From Blastomyces gilchristii SLH14081 (lineage: Eukaryota; Ascomycota; Eurotiomycetes; Onygenales; Ajellomycetaceae), in assembly GCF_000003855.2 (NCBI RefSeq), contig NW_003101674.1, positions 1,428,269 through 1,492,268 of the forward strand: 64,000 nt of DNA, given 5' to 3'. The notes beneath the pieces were generated by a model that saw only the letters and a program-made list of their open reading frames with translations, was not told the DNA's origin and searched no databases. This document shows, piece after piece, positions 37,649-50,481 of the stretch (position 1 is its first letter; every line of letters begins with the position of its first letter). A program made the position numbers and the translations under genes.

Positions 37649-38154
37649 TAGACTGACCGTGTGACAGTGTCTGGGACCAGGACCAGATTTTTTGATAGTT
37701 CCATTACCAATTCGACTGATCCCATTACACGGTTTTAACATTAGATAGTAGTCTTATACTGTCTCAGTGAGACTTACTGTCTACTCTTGTCACATTTTTC
37801 AAATGAGACCATGATTTCCACTTCTCAATTTAAATTATTTTTATTGCTTTAAATGACTTTAAATCTCATTTGAGCATTATCAAAAAGTGTTACTTTTTAA
37901 AAAATTAAAAATAGTCTAAAAAAAACCTTAAAATGTCTAAAAATAGTAACTTTATGCTAAGAATGAGACTAAATGAGACCAAATGGGATCACTTTCTCAT
38001 TTTTTTCAAGTCATGGTTTCATTTTAACATCTGATATATAGTCACTTTACATGTTTTTTTGATAGCCAGTCCCAGCGGGATTCACGCCAAGAAATGTATG
38101 GGACCAGACCAAATGGAATCAAATGTGAAATTCATGGTCCCGGCGGCCAGTCTA
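37649..38154 (-). mobile_element. MITE copy 2 (hAT-type, 506 bp)
   Basis: TAGACTGACCGTGTGAC...GGCGGCCAGTCTA with a perfect 8-bp TSD AGTGCAGT at 37641-37648 and 38155-38162. It is the least RIP-mutated copy of the family in the window (GGGACCAGGACCAG, CCCAGCGGGATTCACGCC retained) and is reversed relative to 58570-59074. Non-coding; an open frame at 38059-38256 only partly overlaps it by chance. Confidence 0.9.
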
Positions 38155-41100
38155 AGTGCAGTACAGTTAACCGCTGTTATATATATGAACACTGCAGACA
38201 AGCTGCAACAACTGCAGCACAGCTGCTACACAGTACAACAGGCAGAGTCTGTGTAAAATCACTATTAAATATAACAGACACATCATCAAAAAGCTCATCT
38301 GATGAATGTAAATCTTGAAGAAGACAGTTAACAATCTTCATATAATAGTGATGCTGTATAAGAGTCTCATCTTAAATAATCAAGTCTACAGCCTGCAGCA
38401 GACGGCTCAGTTCACTGCAAATAATTATCTTTGATACAGAATCTACATTCAATTCAATTGAGATGGTAAAACATGAGTGAGCAGTTCTGTCACATGGTAA
38501 AAGAACAGCTGCAATGTCAGAGAAAGTCACACAAAGAACTGTTTTTCCACCTGTATGTAAACAGCTATAGAGAGCTCTGTAAAGAAATGTTTTATCAGTG
38601 TCACTGAGACCTTGTATAAAATAGTGAGATAACTGTAATTCTATTGCATCCAGAATTGAATCATATACATAATGTTAATCATTATTCAACTGCATCTGCA
38701 GAACATCTGCAGTGATGATTTTCTCTATAAGATTATAGTTCTGCTTCTCAAAAAGTAGCTGATTTCTAATAAGATTATCTCATACAGAGCTGCATGCAGG
38801 CAGGTCAAAGTCTGTAAGAATCTTGTCAAACTCATGCAGAAGCTGCTGAATAAGAAACAGATTATAGTTATAATATGAATCTTCTGCAGAAGTATTGATA
38901 ATACAGTTCAGATTCATCTGACACAGTCAATGTGAAAGATTATTATAGAGAGCATGATGAAAACATGCTCAGAGAGCAGGTGAATCTGCAATATTTTCAT
39001 GAATTAATACAGTGATAAATACTGACTGCATGCAGTGAGCAGTTGTAAATACAACAGCAGATTCAAATGTAATGATTCACTTATTATCATTATACAGAAG
39101 ATCAAGTGTCTGGCATACTATACAGAATGTAGAATAACAAACATCATTCACTATTCACAGAGTCTCAAAGCTCAGTGAATCATATATATTAATAAGAAGC
39201 AGCTGTAAAAAGAACATCTCATTATTATATAAACTGAGATAAGAGAGACAGTTACCTGATCTTCTCTTCACATAGTTCTTTCATCTCTGATTATATTTGT
39301 CTCAAATAAAATGATGCAGAAATTCTTGATAAAGATACTAAACATTCAGATATGAATTATTATAGACAAAGAATGTTATAAACTTAGATATATTATTTAT
39401 CAAACATTCAGTAATACATTTATAATCTTTATATTTGAATTCAGAGAAGTAAATCATCTGATGATCTGATAGATGAATAGATAACATCTCAACAGATGAA
39501 AACTTCTAATGTATACAGAATGTGAATATATGTTATACAGTCTCAGTTAGGCTGATATAATGCCTGTGTAGTTGAATATCAATCTCATCATTGAAGTCAA
39601 TGATACAGAGAATAGTGCAGTTCAGGCCCTTGTAGATGTATTTATTAATGTATTTAATAACTTCAACAGAGGCGCAGATCTCTATATTTATATATACTTT
39701 ATATATACAGATAAGATAGAGATTGTATGAAATAATTCATTAATTGTCAATTACAATCTTGCTGTTGTTGACAGTATATTTAAAGAAGATAGATGAATCA
39801 TACTTCTGTCTGTACAGAGAATAGTCATTCTCTTCAACAGCTGTAGTACTCTGAAAAGCTTTGAAGAAATATTTTATATATCTGTCATTCTCATGACAGA
39901 GGCTTGCTCTGTCAGCATTACATGAATCATGAATCATGAATTTACAGATCAATTCATTCAACCTGTCTATATTCTCAGCAGGGCTTGACAGCTCTGTAAA
40001 TATAATATCATCAATTATATCAAACTGTAAAAACTACTCAGAGTTCTCTAGTCAGATTAACAGATGTATATGAGACAGTTCATATTTTTAATATTCAATT
40101 ATTCATACTCTAATCAACATCAGCCTGAACAGCTGTCTGAATTTGAAAATATCAAGAAAATAAAAAATCTTCATTGTAAAAATATATATAATCAAATCTG
40201 AGCAGTTCACTGCAGTCTGATCAGAAAGTAACTCACAGATAATCTTCTCTCACTCAGAGTTGACTGTCAATATAATGAAAAGAATTAAATGTCTGTAGTT
40301 GAAGATAATCATCATAGAATTCTGAAACAGTTTATGCATAAAATATTCACTGTCCGTATAAGAAGCAGGATAATATTACATATAGTCCAGCTGCTCATGA
40401 TCATTTCATCTTCTGTATAGTATATATAGACCACTATATGATCTGTATAAATTTCAGTGATGAGTATGAACTCAGTTCAGTCACTGTTTATCAACATTTA
40501 TGTAGACATTAACTAAATATTGTTGAAATAGATATTCAGTCTGAAAAAGAGAAGTATTAACATCATCTTGTTGAAAAAGATTATATGCATATCACATATA
40601 CAGAGTCAGGCTACAGCTGTCATACTTATCTTCATTCTCAACAGCATTATCAACATCATTATCAGAGCTGTTATAAGTAGGTGAGAGATCTGCAAGCACA
40701 TTCATATCAATATATCAGCTGTGATCTCTGAAAGGAAAAAGTAGAATATAATGCAGTGAAAGATATAACAGACTGTGAGAATCAATATATATGAGACTCA
40801 AGTCAGCACTGAGCTGTCATAGCATCAGAAGAATGACATGAGAGTGACAGATTGTCAGATGCTGCTGAGAGTGTTCTGTATAACAACTGCAATCTCAGAG
40901 ACAGTAGACAGATTCTCATAGCAGTGATCATTGTCTGTCTTCAGCTGTAGAACAGAGTTTAAATCAATATACATGACAGAGCTATTCTGTAGCATCTCTC
41001 ATACAGATCAGTAAAGCTAAATAACAGAATTAATCTTGAGAATATTAGCAGTTATAACAATATAATAGAAGAATATGAAAAAGTAAATGAATAAATAGTA

Positions 41101-44100
41101 AGCAATGTAATACAGATATAATTAAATATATCAGAATGTATAATAGAGTCTGCACTGTTTAAAATATCTGTATCAAATCATGAATTGTGAATTCATGTTT
41201 ATACAAAACAGATATTCTTATCTGATTCAGGCTCTAACAGTTCTTACAGATGATAGAGTTCTCTCTGTATTTGAAATGACACTGAACTACTAGTAGTCAG
41301 ACAACCCAGGTATGAATCCTGCTTATACTTAATAGATATAAATGTAAGAGCAGAGTTATAGTTCTGAATATACTAACAGAAATACTTCACATCAGCTGTA
41401 TTATCATTAAACAGCTTATGTAGCTCTTGTGAGAGTTCTTTGATAGGCAGCAGTTGTACAGCATCTCTTGCACAGCATGTGAAAAACACTGATAGAGTCT
41501 TTGATAACCCGCATACACATTCATCAATTCAATACTTAGCTCTGCAGACAGAGTAGCAGACATTCATTCAGTCAAAATCAAGTAATTGATGATGACAGAT
41601 GTAGGATCAGAAGCCGCAGGGAACAGATCAGTAGCTGTGAGTGATTGAAGAATTAACAGCTGATTCAGAGATAGTTGAGCTGGTTCAATTGTTGAGAATA
41701 TCAAGAAGCAGTCACTCTGATAAATCTGCATATATATGACCTGCATGAACTACTGCAGCAGCTGTCAGATAATGACATTTGATATTATAAGCATATTCAC
41801 AATTGAGAGCTCAGCAGTTGTTGCAGTTCTTGAACATGCAATTGACAGTGTGAAATAGATGAGATGAACAGTCTTCACAGTATATATCACAGTGTGACAC
41901 AGCTCAACTTACTGTGAGTTAAGCACAGAAGCAGCTACATTTCTCAATGACAGACAGAAGATTTAAACTGAATGTGTCTGATATGCATGACACTGAGCTT
42001 GATAACACATAGAGCATGTACAGAATAATACATGGAATTGAGAATGTTCAAACACACTGAGAGAAAGAGAATCCTCACATGTTGAGCAGCAGTGCATAAA
42101 AGAGTATATTAATGAATATACAGATTGTAATGAATGTAGATAAGAGTATAAAGAATGTAAATACAGTAGAGATACAGTAGAGAACACCTGTAAAGAAAAG
42201 AATGAAGATTATCTATCAGAGTTATACAGGCTGCAGAGCCAGCTGTTAATCTCAATCATAAATTTAATAAGATGCATGTGATTAGACTGGCCGGCGGGAC
42301 CATGAATTTCACATTTAGTCTCATTTGATCTGGTCTCATACATTTCTTGACGTGAGTCCCACCAGGACCAAGCCTTAAAAAAATCTGAAAATGAATCATT
42401 TCTGAGAGAAATAACATGAAAAATGACTAGATTTAATTCAAGAACAGTGAAATGAGAGTAATTTCTCAGAATAAACTGTGAAAGATGATCATGCTTTCAA
42501 AATCAGAATAAGACTGAGACTGAAGATTAAAATCAGTCTCATTTAATTCATTCAGTGATTGCTTATATAATCAGAATTTGATAATAATTATTAATAATAC
42601 TTATGAAACAACTAAATATATTCTTGTATAAGTTTATTCTTTACTTTCTCATGAAAACTACACTTCTCTGATATACTGTGATCAGAGATATTAAAGTGTC
42701 TGATAATTTCATATTTTACAATCATGAGATTCTTGATTATTTCTTCTTATAATTGTTCTCAGTGATAGTGATAAATATTTTAACTTAAGTTGAACTTTTG
42801 CTTTATTCTCACCTCTATCAATGAAATTGTTAGAATCTTATATATTATCAGTGTAACAGTTGAATATATACTCTTAATAATTTTTCATAACTTTAGAATT
42901 AATTTGATATGTAAATTTATCAGATTATCTTGAAGATAGCAGTTAAATTCAGTTTTATAAGTATATAGTTTTATATGATTTTCAGTTGTAATCAATGTAT
43001 ATAGGTTCTGTTTCAAAGTTAGTATTATAGTTCTATATAATATGAAGTATTATCAAAGATTATTACTTACTAGAGAATTATATTTCACTGTCTTCATATC
43101 TTGAATATCTGCTTATTCAAATCTCTGATAGTTAGTATTGTAGTAGTCTCAGACTAATTTAATATATAAGTCTTATTTCTTCTCTGTTCAATCTTGAGAA
43201 GTGTAGATATTAACTCAATAGAAGAGATTTAGTAGAGCTACTATAGTATAGTACTCTGTAAAAGATTGTTCAGTTTTGCTGTAGTAATATACTAGTTTAT
43301 TTCTTACAGTAATAATAGTCTGTACTATAATATCATTTCAGACTGAATTTCTTTTTAAGTAATTTAACTGCTTCTTAAGATAAATAAATAAACTGTTATA
43401 CACTTATCAGACTGACTGCAGTATTAGTATACAAGTGATTAAGACTATCTTTATTATCTTATAAAACTGAAACAGTAAATCAATTATATATTTCAACTGA
43501 GTTTACTTTATATTAGAAAGTCTTAATATCTGAATCTTTTTCTGATCAGAGTGTTACACTTAATAATCAATTATCTGATATAATTGAAGAGTCTGAACAG
43601 TTATCTTATATATTAAACTTTACTGTATTCTAATATTCTGTATCATACTCAGTGATATGACTGATTTGTTTGTTTATTAAATATTATGAAATTGTTATTA
43701 TTATTTAGAGAAGATACAAATTATATTAACAATGTTTCAAATCTGTGATATTTAAATTATTAGTCAATCTATTCAAGATTAACAGTAGTTTTATTAAAAA
43801 GCATTATTAAAAAGTAATATTAAAAAGTGTTATTAAAAAATATTATCTTTTATAAAGTGAATATAAAAGTTACTTAAGTAACTACTTTCATCTCATTCTT
43901 ATCTCAAGAATCAGTCATCTCATTATTCTTTATCTTGATATTAAGATTCTTTATCAGTGTTTATATTACAAGTTGAATCATATGAGTAATACAGAGAATA
44001 TGACCTTATTTATCATTTCAGAAATACAAAGTCAATTTTTGCTTCAAGCTCTTCATCATAGTGTAGTTATTCACAGTATTATTAGTTATAATTGTAAGAA

Positions 44101-44282
44101 GACTGAGACTAATATTTCAATAGTCATGTTTAATCACAGTTATTAATATCTCTGTTATATAATTCTGAGTATAACTACTGATCAATGATTCAAATTCAAT
44201 TAATGTCTCTTAATAAGTTCAGTTCTCATCAATATAATAACATATAACTCTTATAAATACAAGATTATTTATACTAGTTTAT

Positions 44283-44654
44283 TATTATTATTATTATTAT
44301 TCTTTCATTATACTCATATGCAAGCGGAGCTTATGATGAGTCCTTGCATGATGTTAAATACAGGTCAAGTGTTGGTTATACAGGAGGAAATACAGGTGTT
44401 GAGATCACACCAAGATAACAAGAACATAGGAAAATACAAAGAAGTGATAATTAGATACATGCGATAATAACTTCTCAGCCCAGAAATATAGAGCAATTCA
44501 TTGAAGCGATTTGTACACCTCTGTATTTATTAGAAACCTGAGGTGCTTGAGTTCCAGATTTAATGTATCCCCTGCGGGTTTCGAACCCACGCGCCTTGGT
44601 TTCCCACGCCAAGGTGCTACCGGGTGGCCGTATTAACCATTCAGCCACCGGGGC
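44283..44654 (-). mobile_element. tRNA-derived SINE, 372 bp, with 13-bp target-site duplication
   Basis: Read on the minus strand: a tRNA-like head (44654-44567) with a pol III A box TGGCTGAATGG and B box GGTTCGAAACC, an unrelated ~265-bp body of normal base composition, and a 3' tail of AAT/TAA triplets (44301-44283). It is flanked by TATACTAGTTTAT at 44270-44282 and again at 44655-44667. The paralogous hAT copy at 49888-49900 has a single target (ATAAACTGGTATA) and no insert. Composition is clearly unlike the RIP-eroded host element around it. Head, tail and TSD are what a LINE-mobilised SINE shows. Confidence 0.85.
44567..44654 (-). tRNA. tRNA-like SINE head, probably not a functional tRNA
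   Basis: The D arm is recognisable (GCTG...CGGC around AATGGTTAATA) and the T arm is perfect (GTGGG-TTCGAAA-CCCGC). But 36 bases separate the D and T arms, with a CCTTGG...CCAAGG hairpin of nine-base loop and no anticodon that I can assign. The acceptor halves GCCCCGG and AGGGGAT pair only in the middle. It looks like a tRNA-derived pol III promoter rather than a decoding tRNA. Confidence 0.45.
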
Positions 44655-47600
44655 TATACTAGTTTATATATTTACTGTGAGAGACACGCTTCAATGATTC
44701 TTCAACTCTGATTCTAGATATTGTATATTGACTTTGTAGTGTATCTCAAGATTGAACTGAAGACAGAATCAATATGAAATATGAAGATTTGAATTAAATA
44801 TTTAAAGAAGTGTTTGAAATTCAGAATTTTCAATTAATTAAAGAGAAAGATTTAGAGATATACATATATAAAGTAATTATTCACAGAAGTTATCAGATGA
44901 GAGTTATAGAATCAGAGTACTGATATATGATTATTTTCATATAATTTTCTTAAAATTAGAAAGTTAGTATTATCAAAAATTATTATTTAATAGAGTAACT
45001 TATCAGCTCAGTAGTAATTTTCTGATTATTTTTCTTTTATTATCTACATTCTGATGACTTCAGATATCAGAAAATTTCTTCAGAGTTATAATCAGTTTAT
45101 AATGAATATTTCTGAATGAAGTTACAGTAATTATAGCAGAGAGATGACTCTTCAGTAATCTATAATATAATCTGTTAATAATTATTTCATAGTTCATCTC
45201 AGTATTTATATTAAGTTTTTCATAAATTTTATAACCTGGAATCAGATATGAAGAATAAAGTAATTATTCATTATAATTGAAAGAGAGTATTCTGTGTTGA
45301 ATTGTAAATAATATAGACTTTGTAATTTACAGTGATTTGTTAAAGAGTTTATAAATCTTTAATAAAAGTAAAAGAAGTGAAAGAAGTGAATTCAGAAGAT
45401 ATAATAATAATTTAAGAAAGATAATAATTTATTTTCAATAACTGATCACTGATATGTGTAAGAAGAATTAATATAAGAGAAAATAATCTTATTTCTTAGC
45501 TTAGTTATAATTTTAGTATTAACTCAGATTGAATATCATTGATGTATAAAAGTAAATAAATAATCTTAATTAATCTCTATTATATTTCTTGAAATATATT
45601 AATATTGTGAAAGAGAGTGTTATTAAATTATGTTATCAGATAATATCATTAAAAATATATTAATATTGTAAATATTAATGTTGAAAAAATGTTGATACTT
45701 ATATATTATAGTAATTTGTAAATCATGATAGTTAAATATATATATATATATATATTATTCCTGACTTGATTACAACTTGTACAATAATTTTTGAAAACTC
45801 AAAATTAATTTTAATTATTAATAATTATGAACTTATAACTAACTAGTATAAAAAGAAAAAAAACTTTTTCTATTTATTATCTTTCTTCTCTTTCTCATTC
45901 TTCTTATCATTTTTTATAATTCACTTCTTATTCTTCTTCTTCTTCTTCTTCTTCTTCTTATCTGAGATGATAATCATCTCAAAATCTCTCTTTGCTGCCT
46001 TCTCAGAGAAGAGTTTCTGCTACTTTCTCTCAGTCAGATTAATCTGTGTCTTAAAATCCTGCATTTTCTGATCTGCTATCTTGACTTTTATCTCAGTAGT
46101 AAGCAGATTAATATACTCAGAGAGTAGAACTATCTTCTTAATATTCTGAATCATGAAGTATATTCAAGATCTGAATAAGATCTTAATTCTCTTCTTCTCT
46201 GTCAGCTTCTGCTAATTAATTAGAGAATAGAAGTATTATTAAAAATTGTTATCTCTTAATAAATAAAAAACTTATCAGTTTTAACTTCTTTATCTTCTGC
46301 TTTAACACTCTCTTAATCTTCTTCTATTACTGTTTATTTATAGTAATACTCTTCTTCTCTCTTTCTCTCTTTATCTTGATCTCAAATCATTCTTAAGACT
46401 TCTTCTGATTTCACTGCTACTGTATGAGACTCTTCACTATCTTCTTCTTCAATCTCTCACAGATAGTGTTATCTGCATTATTTCTATACTTAGTTCAGTT
46501 AAAATCTATCAGAAGTATTACTTAAAATTATTATTATTCTACTCTCTTACAAAGTCTCTTCAAGATATTATAATATATCTTATGATCTGTCTTCTCTTAC
46601 TTAAATGTTTTCTTCTTCTCTCTCTTCAATCTGTGACAGCACTTATACACCTTGATAGTTCACAAAACTGTAGAATATTTGAAGAGAAATAACATGATTA
46701 ATTTCAGTGAGTGTTGAAGAGAAGTGAAGATAGAAGAGACAGTCAGAAATAATATAATAATAGTAATAATCATGATAATAATAATGATAATAATGATGAT
46801 AATAGTAATAATGATGATGATGATGACGATAATGATAATAATAGAAGAAAGAGTATATTAGAATATATTACTGACTTATCAAATATAAAAAGACTTAAAG
46901 AAAATATTAACAGCTTTCAGTAATGTACAGAAACAGCTACAGTATTGTATAGTAATATTATCTTTATTCAATGCATACACTGTTAATATTCTTTATATAC
47001 AGTTATTGTATAATCTGTATCAGAAATACATGCAGAAAACAGATCTTTATTACTAGAGTAAATAATTGCAGCAATTCTCTATTTTTATATTATAAAGATA
47101 AGTTATTCTCATTTCTTTCTTCTTTCTTTTCTTTTCTTCAATCAATCACTAATTTCAAGCTGATATGAAAACTATTAAAACACTCTCAGAAACTCTCAAA
47201 TTAAAGAGTATAGATTAATTAAATTTCAAATATAGAAGAAATTAAATTATCTTCTATAGATTCAATTATTCACTCTCTCTTAAATAAAACAGCAGTCATA
47301 TCTCTCTTCTTCTCAATTAAATGAAACATAGTCTGTGAAAAGTGAGTATCATATCTGATTATAATGATTAACACAGCCTCAGCACACAGAACTGTATATA
47401 CACAGTGTGTACTGAACTGAGAGACTGTGTAAATTGTAAATCAGCAGCAGCATCTCAGAGAGAGCTGTGTAATATAAGAAAGCTGTAACTCTTGATCATA
47501 TGTACAGAGAATAAATCACTGCAGTAAGTGTATATGTATTAAAGTAATGCTTTTTAATAATACTCAGTTTCTGATATGATGAAAATAGACTCTCTTCATG

Positions 47601-48568
47601 AGATCTGTTTTTATCAGAAGTCAGAAAATCTTATATTTCTCAAGATTATCTTCACATGCCTTGTCTGTGAAATCAATGAGAGAAATCATTAATTTCAATA
47701 TTCTGCTCTTAATATTATTTAAGTGACAGTAGAGTTCACTCTGATAACACTTTTTAAGTCTATATTTTCTAATTATTCACATTTATATAGATATATACTG
47801 ATTATTTGTTAGATAATATTAAGATAATGACTCATTACAGCTGTGTTACTCTCACTGTGAGAGATATATAATTAATAATAAATATTATAAAGACTCTAAG
47901 AAGTAAGTATTTTAAGAGTACTGCAGCACTGTGATCTTAATTTTTTTTATTTTTCTTTTTTATTTTTTTATTTTTTTTTTATTTTTTTTTTCTTTTTCTT
48001 TCTTTTTCTTTTTTTCTTTCTCTTCTTTTTTTCTTTCTCTTTTTTTTTTATTGTGATTTTTTCTTATTGTTGTTTTATTTTTTGTTTTTTTGTTTTTTTT
48101 TTGTATTTTATATTTTTTTTTTTAATTAAAATGATATTAATTATAATCTGTATTCAGAAAAGTAATGATATTTAATAACACTCTCTATTGAATTTTCAAC
48201 AAATGAGCACTATATTATGATATTATGTAAGTGAGAAATGATTTCATAATTTCATTTAATACTATTTTTAATAATGAGATTAGAATGAAAATATGACTAA
48301 GAATTCAAACATATTCTTTATCTAAGACTAGATTTTTATTTGAAAAGTGAATCTGAAATCTTTAATATTTAAAATAATGTGATTTGAGATCAATGTAATG
48401 AATATAAATTATAATCAGAAGTAATGCTTTTAGATAACATAATAACTGTAAAGTTTGATTCTGGTCTCAGACACGGTCACACGGTCAGTCTACATGTGAT
48501 ATTATATGAGATCATGTTACAGTATTTTTTGCACAGAAAAGTTGGTTTTTCTTTAATATATAGAGAAA

Positions 48569-48788
48569 TGAACGTAGATAAGAGTATAAAGAATGTAAAT
48601 ACAGTAGAGATACAGTAGAGAACATCTGTAAAGAAAAGAATGAAGATTATCTATCAGAGTTGTACAGGCCGCAGAGCCGGCTGTTAATCTCAATCATAAA
48701 TTTGATGAGATGCATGTGATATCACATGAGATCACATTACTGTGTTTTTTGCATGGAAAAGTTGGTTTTTCTTTAATATATAGAGAGA
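48569..48788 (-). repeat. Extra 5'-terminal Helitron fragment in tandem
   Basis: 48788-48716 and 48568-48496 are two copies of the Helitron 5' end (TCTCTCTATATATTAAAG or TTTCTCTATATATTAAAG, then AAAAACCAACTTTTC). Between them, 48715-48569 matches Helitron sequence that continues at 42282-42130. So a ~220-bp 5' fragment precedes a second, complete 5' end, each preceded by A: one Helitron inserted into, or was joined end to end with, another. Confidence 0.75.
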
Positions 48789-50481
48789 TCAATATTAGGA
48801 ATAATATATATAAATATATTTAACTATCATGATTTACAAATTACTATAATATATAAGTATCAACATTTTTTCAACATTAATATTTACAATATTAATATAT
48901 TTTTAATGATATTATCTGATAACATAATTTAATAACACTCTCTTTCACAATATTAATATATTTCAAGAAATATAATAGAGATTAATTAAGATTATTTATT
49001 TACTTTTATACATCAATAATATTCAATCTGAGTTAATACTAAAATTATAACTAAGCTAAGAAATAAGATTATTTTCTCTTATATTAATTCTTCTTACATA
49101 TATCAGTAATCAGTTAATGAAAATCAATTATTATCTTTCTTAAATTATTATCATATCTTTTGAATACACTTCTTTCACTTCTTTTACTTTTATTGAAGAT
49201 TTATAAACTCTTCAAGAAATCACTATAATTTATAAAGTCTATATTATTTACAATTCAATACAGAATGCTCTCTTTTAATTATAATAAATAATCACTTTAT
49301 TCTTCACATCTGATTTCAGGTCATAAAATTTAAGCAAAACTCAACACAAATACTAAGATGAACTATGAAATAATTATTAACAGATTGTATTATAGATTAC
49401 TGAAGAGTTATCTCTCTACTATAATTACTATAACTTCATCCAGAAATATTTATCATAGACTGATTATAACTCTGAAGAAATTTTCTGACATCTGAAGTCA
49501 TCAGAATGCAGATAATAAAAGAAAAATAATTAGAAAATTACTACTGAGCTGATAAGTTACTCTACTAGATAATAATTTTTGATAACACTAACTTTCTAAT
49601 TTGAAGAAAATCATGTGAAAATAATCATATATCAGTACTCTGATTTCATAACTCTCATCTGATAACTTCTGTGAATAATTACTTTGTATATATATATCTC
49701 TGAATCTTTTTCTTTAATTAATTGAAAACTCTGAATTCTGAACACTTCTTTAAATACTTAATTCAAATCTTTATATTCTATACCAATTCTGTCTTAAGTT
49801 CAATCTTGAGATATACTACAAAGTTAATATACAATATCTAGAATCAGAGTTGAAGAATCATTGAAGAGTGTCTCTCACAGTAAATGTATAAACTGGTATA
49901 AATAATCTTGAATTTATGAGAGTTATATGTTATTATATTGATAAGAACTGAACTTATTAAGAGACATTAATTAAATTTGAATCATTAATCAGTAGTCATA
50001 CTGAGAATTATATAATAGAGATATTAATAACTGTGATTAAAAATGACTATTGAGATATTAGTCTCAGTCTTCTTACAATTATAACTGATAATACTGTGAA
50101 TAACTATACTATGATAAAGAGCTTGAAGTAAAAATTGACTTTGTATTTTTAAAATGATAAATAAGATTAAATTCTCTGCATTGCTCATATAATTTAACTT
50201 ATAATATAAACACTGATAAAGAATCTTAACATTGAGATGAAGAATAATAAGATAGCTGATTCATGAGATGAGAATGAGATGAAAGTGATTACTCAAGTAA
50301 CTTTTGTATTCACTTTATAAAAGATAATGTTTTTTGACAACACTTTTTAATAGTGCTTTTTAATAATACTTTTTGATAATACTACTGTTAATTTTGAATA
50401 GATTGACTAATAATTTAAATATCACAGATTTGCAACATTACTAATATAATTTATATCTTCTCTAAATAATAACAATGATTT
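48789..50481 (+). mobile_element. hAT copy W', middle part
   Basis: Inverted match of 45760-43700 in copy W without the SINE; starts TCAATATTAGGAATAAT right after the Helitron 5' end. RIP-degraded N-terminal part of the transposase region; no motif read with confidence here. It ends at GATTT where gypsy A is inserted. Confidence 0.75.

Larger units (their letters stand above)
32937..42187 (-). pseudogene. Helitron Rep-helicase (RepHel), RIP-degraded and interrupted
   Basis: Minus strand, N- to C-terminal. Cys-rich N-terminal region at 42187-41500. Helitron_like_N region (YNSALTFISIKYK near 41350, LYHL...LEPES near 41250). HUH nickase motif SHIHLL at 40075-40058 (His codons 40064-40072). Region FMIHDSCNADRASLCHEN...IKYFFKAF at 39945-39850. 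Two-tyrosine motif KYINKYIYKG at about 39660-39628. Helicase Walker A GLSDTDKTFLYRALYSC at about 38612-38563 (Gly-to-Asp changes). Then, after the MITE and copia insertions, the Pif1-like C-terminal block ILTVLNQNAFCINEQV (about 33560-33510) and MIINKSQRQSLSTV...DQLYIALSQT (33140-33030), ending near 32937. Rep cleaves and ligates single strands and the helicase unwinds during rolling-circle transposition. Stops and catalytic substitutions make it inactive. Confidence 0.85.
42283..48492 (-). mobile_element. hAT transposon copy W, 6.2 kb, candidate autonomous partner of the MITEs
   Basis: Ends TAGACTGGCCGGCGGGACC (42283) and ...CACGGTCACACGGTCAGTCTA (48492) are those of the 0.5-kb MITEs, with a perfect 8-bp TSD CATGTGAT (42275-42282 and 48493-48500). 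On the minus strand the order is terminus, AT-rich region with a Lys-rich ORF remnant (48.3-45.8 kb), then a hAT transposase remnant (about 45.7-42.65 kb) aligned with the better-read copy at 58.3-59.9 kb, then the other terminus. The SINE at 44283-44654 is inserted in it. It sits near the 5' end of the Helitron, in the ATCACATG sequence of its minus strand. Confidence 0.75.
31430..48788 (-). mobile_element. Helitron (rolling-circle transposon), nested host of four further insertions
   Basis: On the minus strand it starts TCTCTCTATATATTAAAG at 48788 preceded by A, and ends at 31430 in TTGA (a CTRR-type end with C-to-T change) followed by T. A short hairpin (CAAGC...GCTTG) lies 7 bases before the end, in a conspicuous GC-rich patch (31440-31470). 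Host sequence joins across it without duplication: GTACAAGTTATAA|TCAATATTAGGAAT matches the uninterrupted sequence in copy W, the A^T insertion expected for Helitrons. It encodes a Rep-helicase (separate entry). Within it lie a copia element (33773-37626), a MITE (37649-38154) and hAT copy W (42283-48492, with a SINE). 48788-48569 is an extra 5' fragment in tandem. Removing the insertions and that fragment leaves about 6.5 kb. Confidence 0.85.

Noticed and set aside
44567..44654. A normal functional tRNA gene
   Set aside because: Acceptor arm does not pair properly, the D-to-T spacing is too long without an assignable anticodon, and the sequence is the head of a TSD-flanked insertion with a triplet tail.
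28905..48400. Large inverted repeat as a palindromic structural rearrangement
   Set aside because: Better explained by two independent hAT insertions in opposite orientation, since copy W has its own perfect 8-bp TSD.
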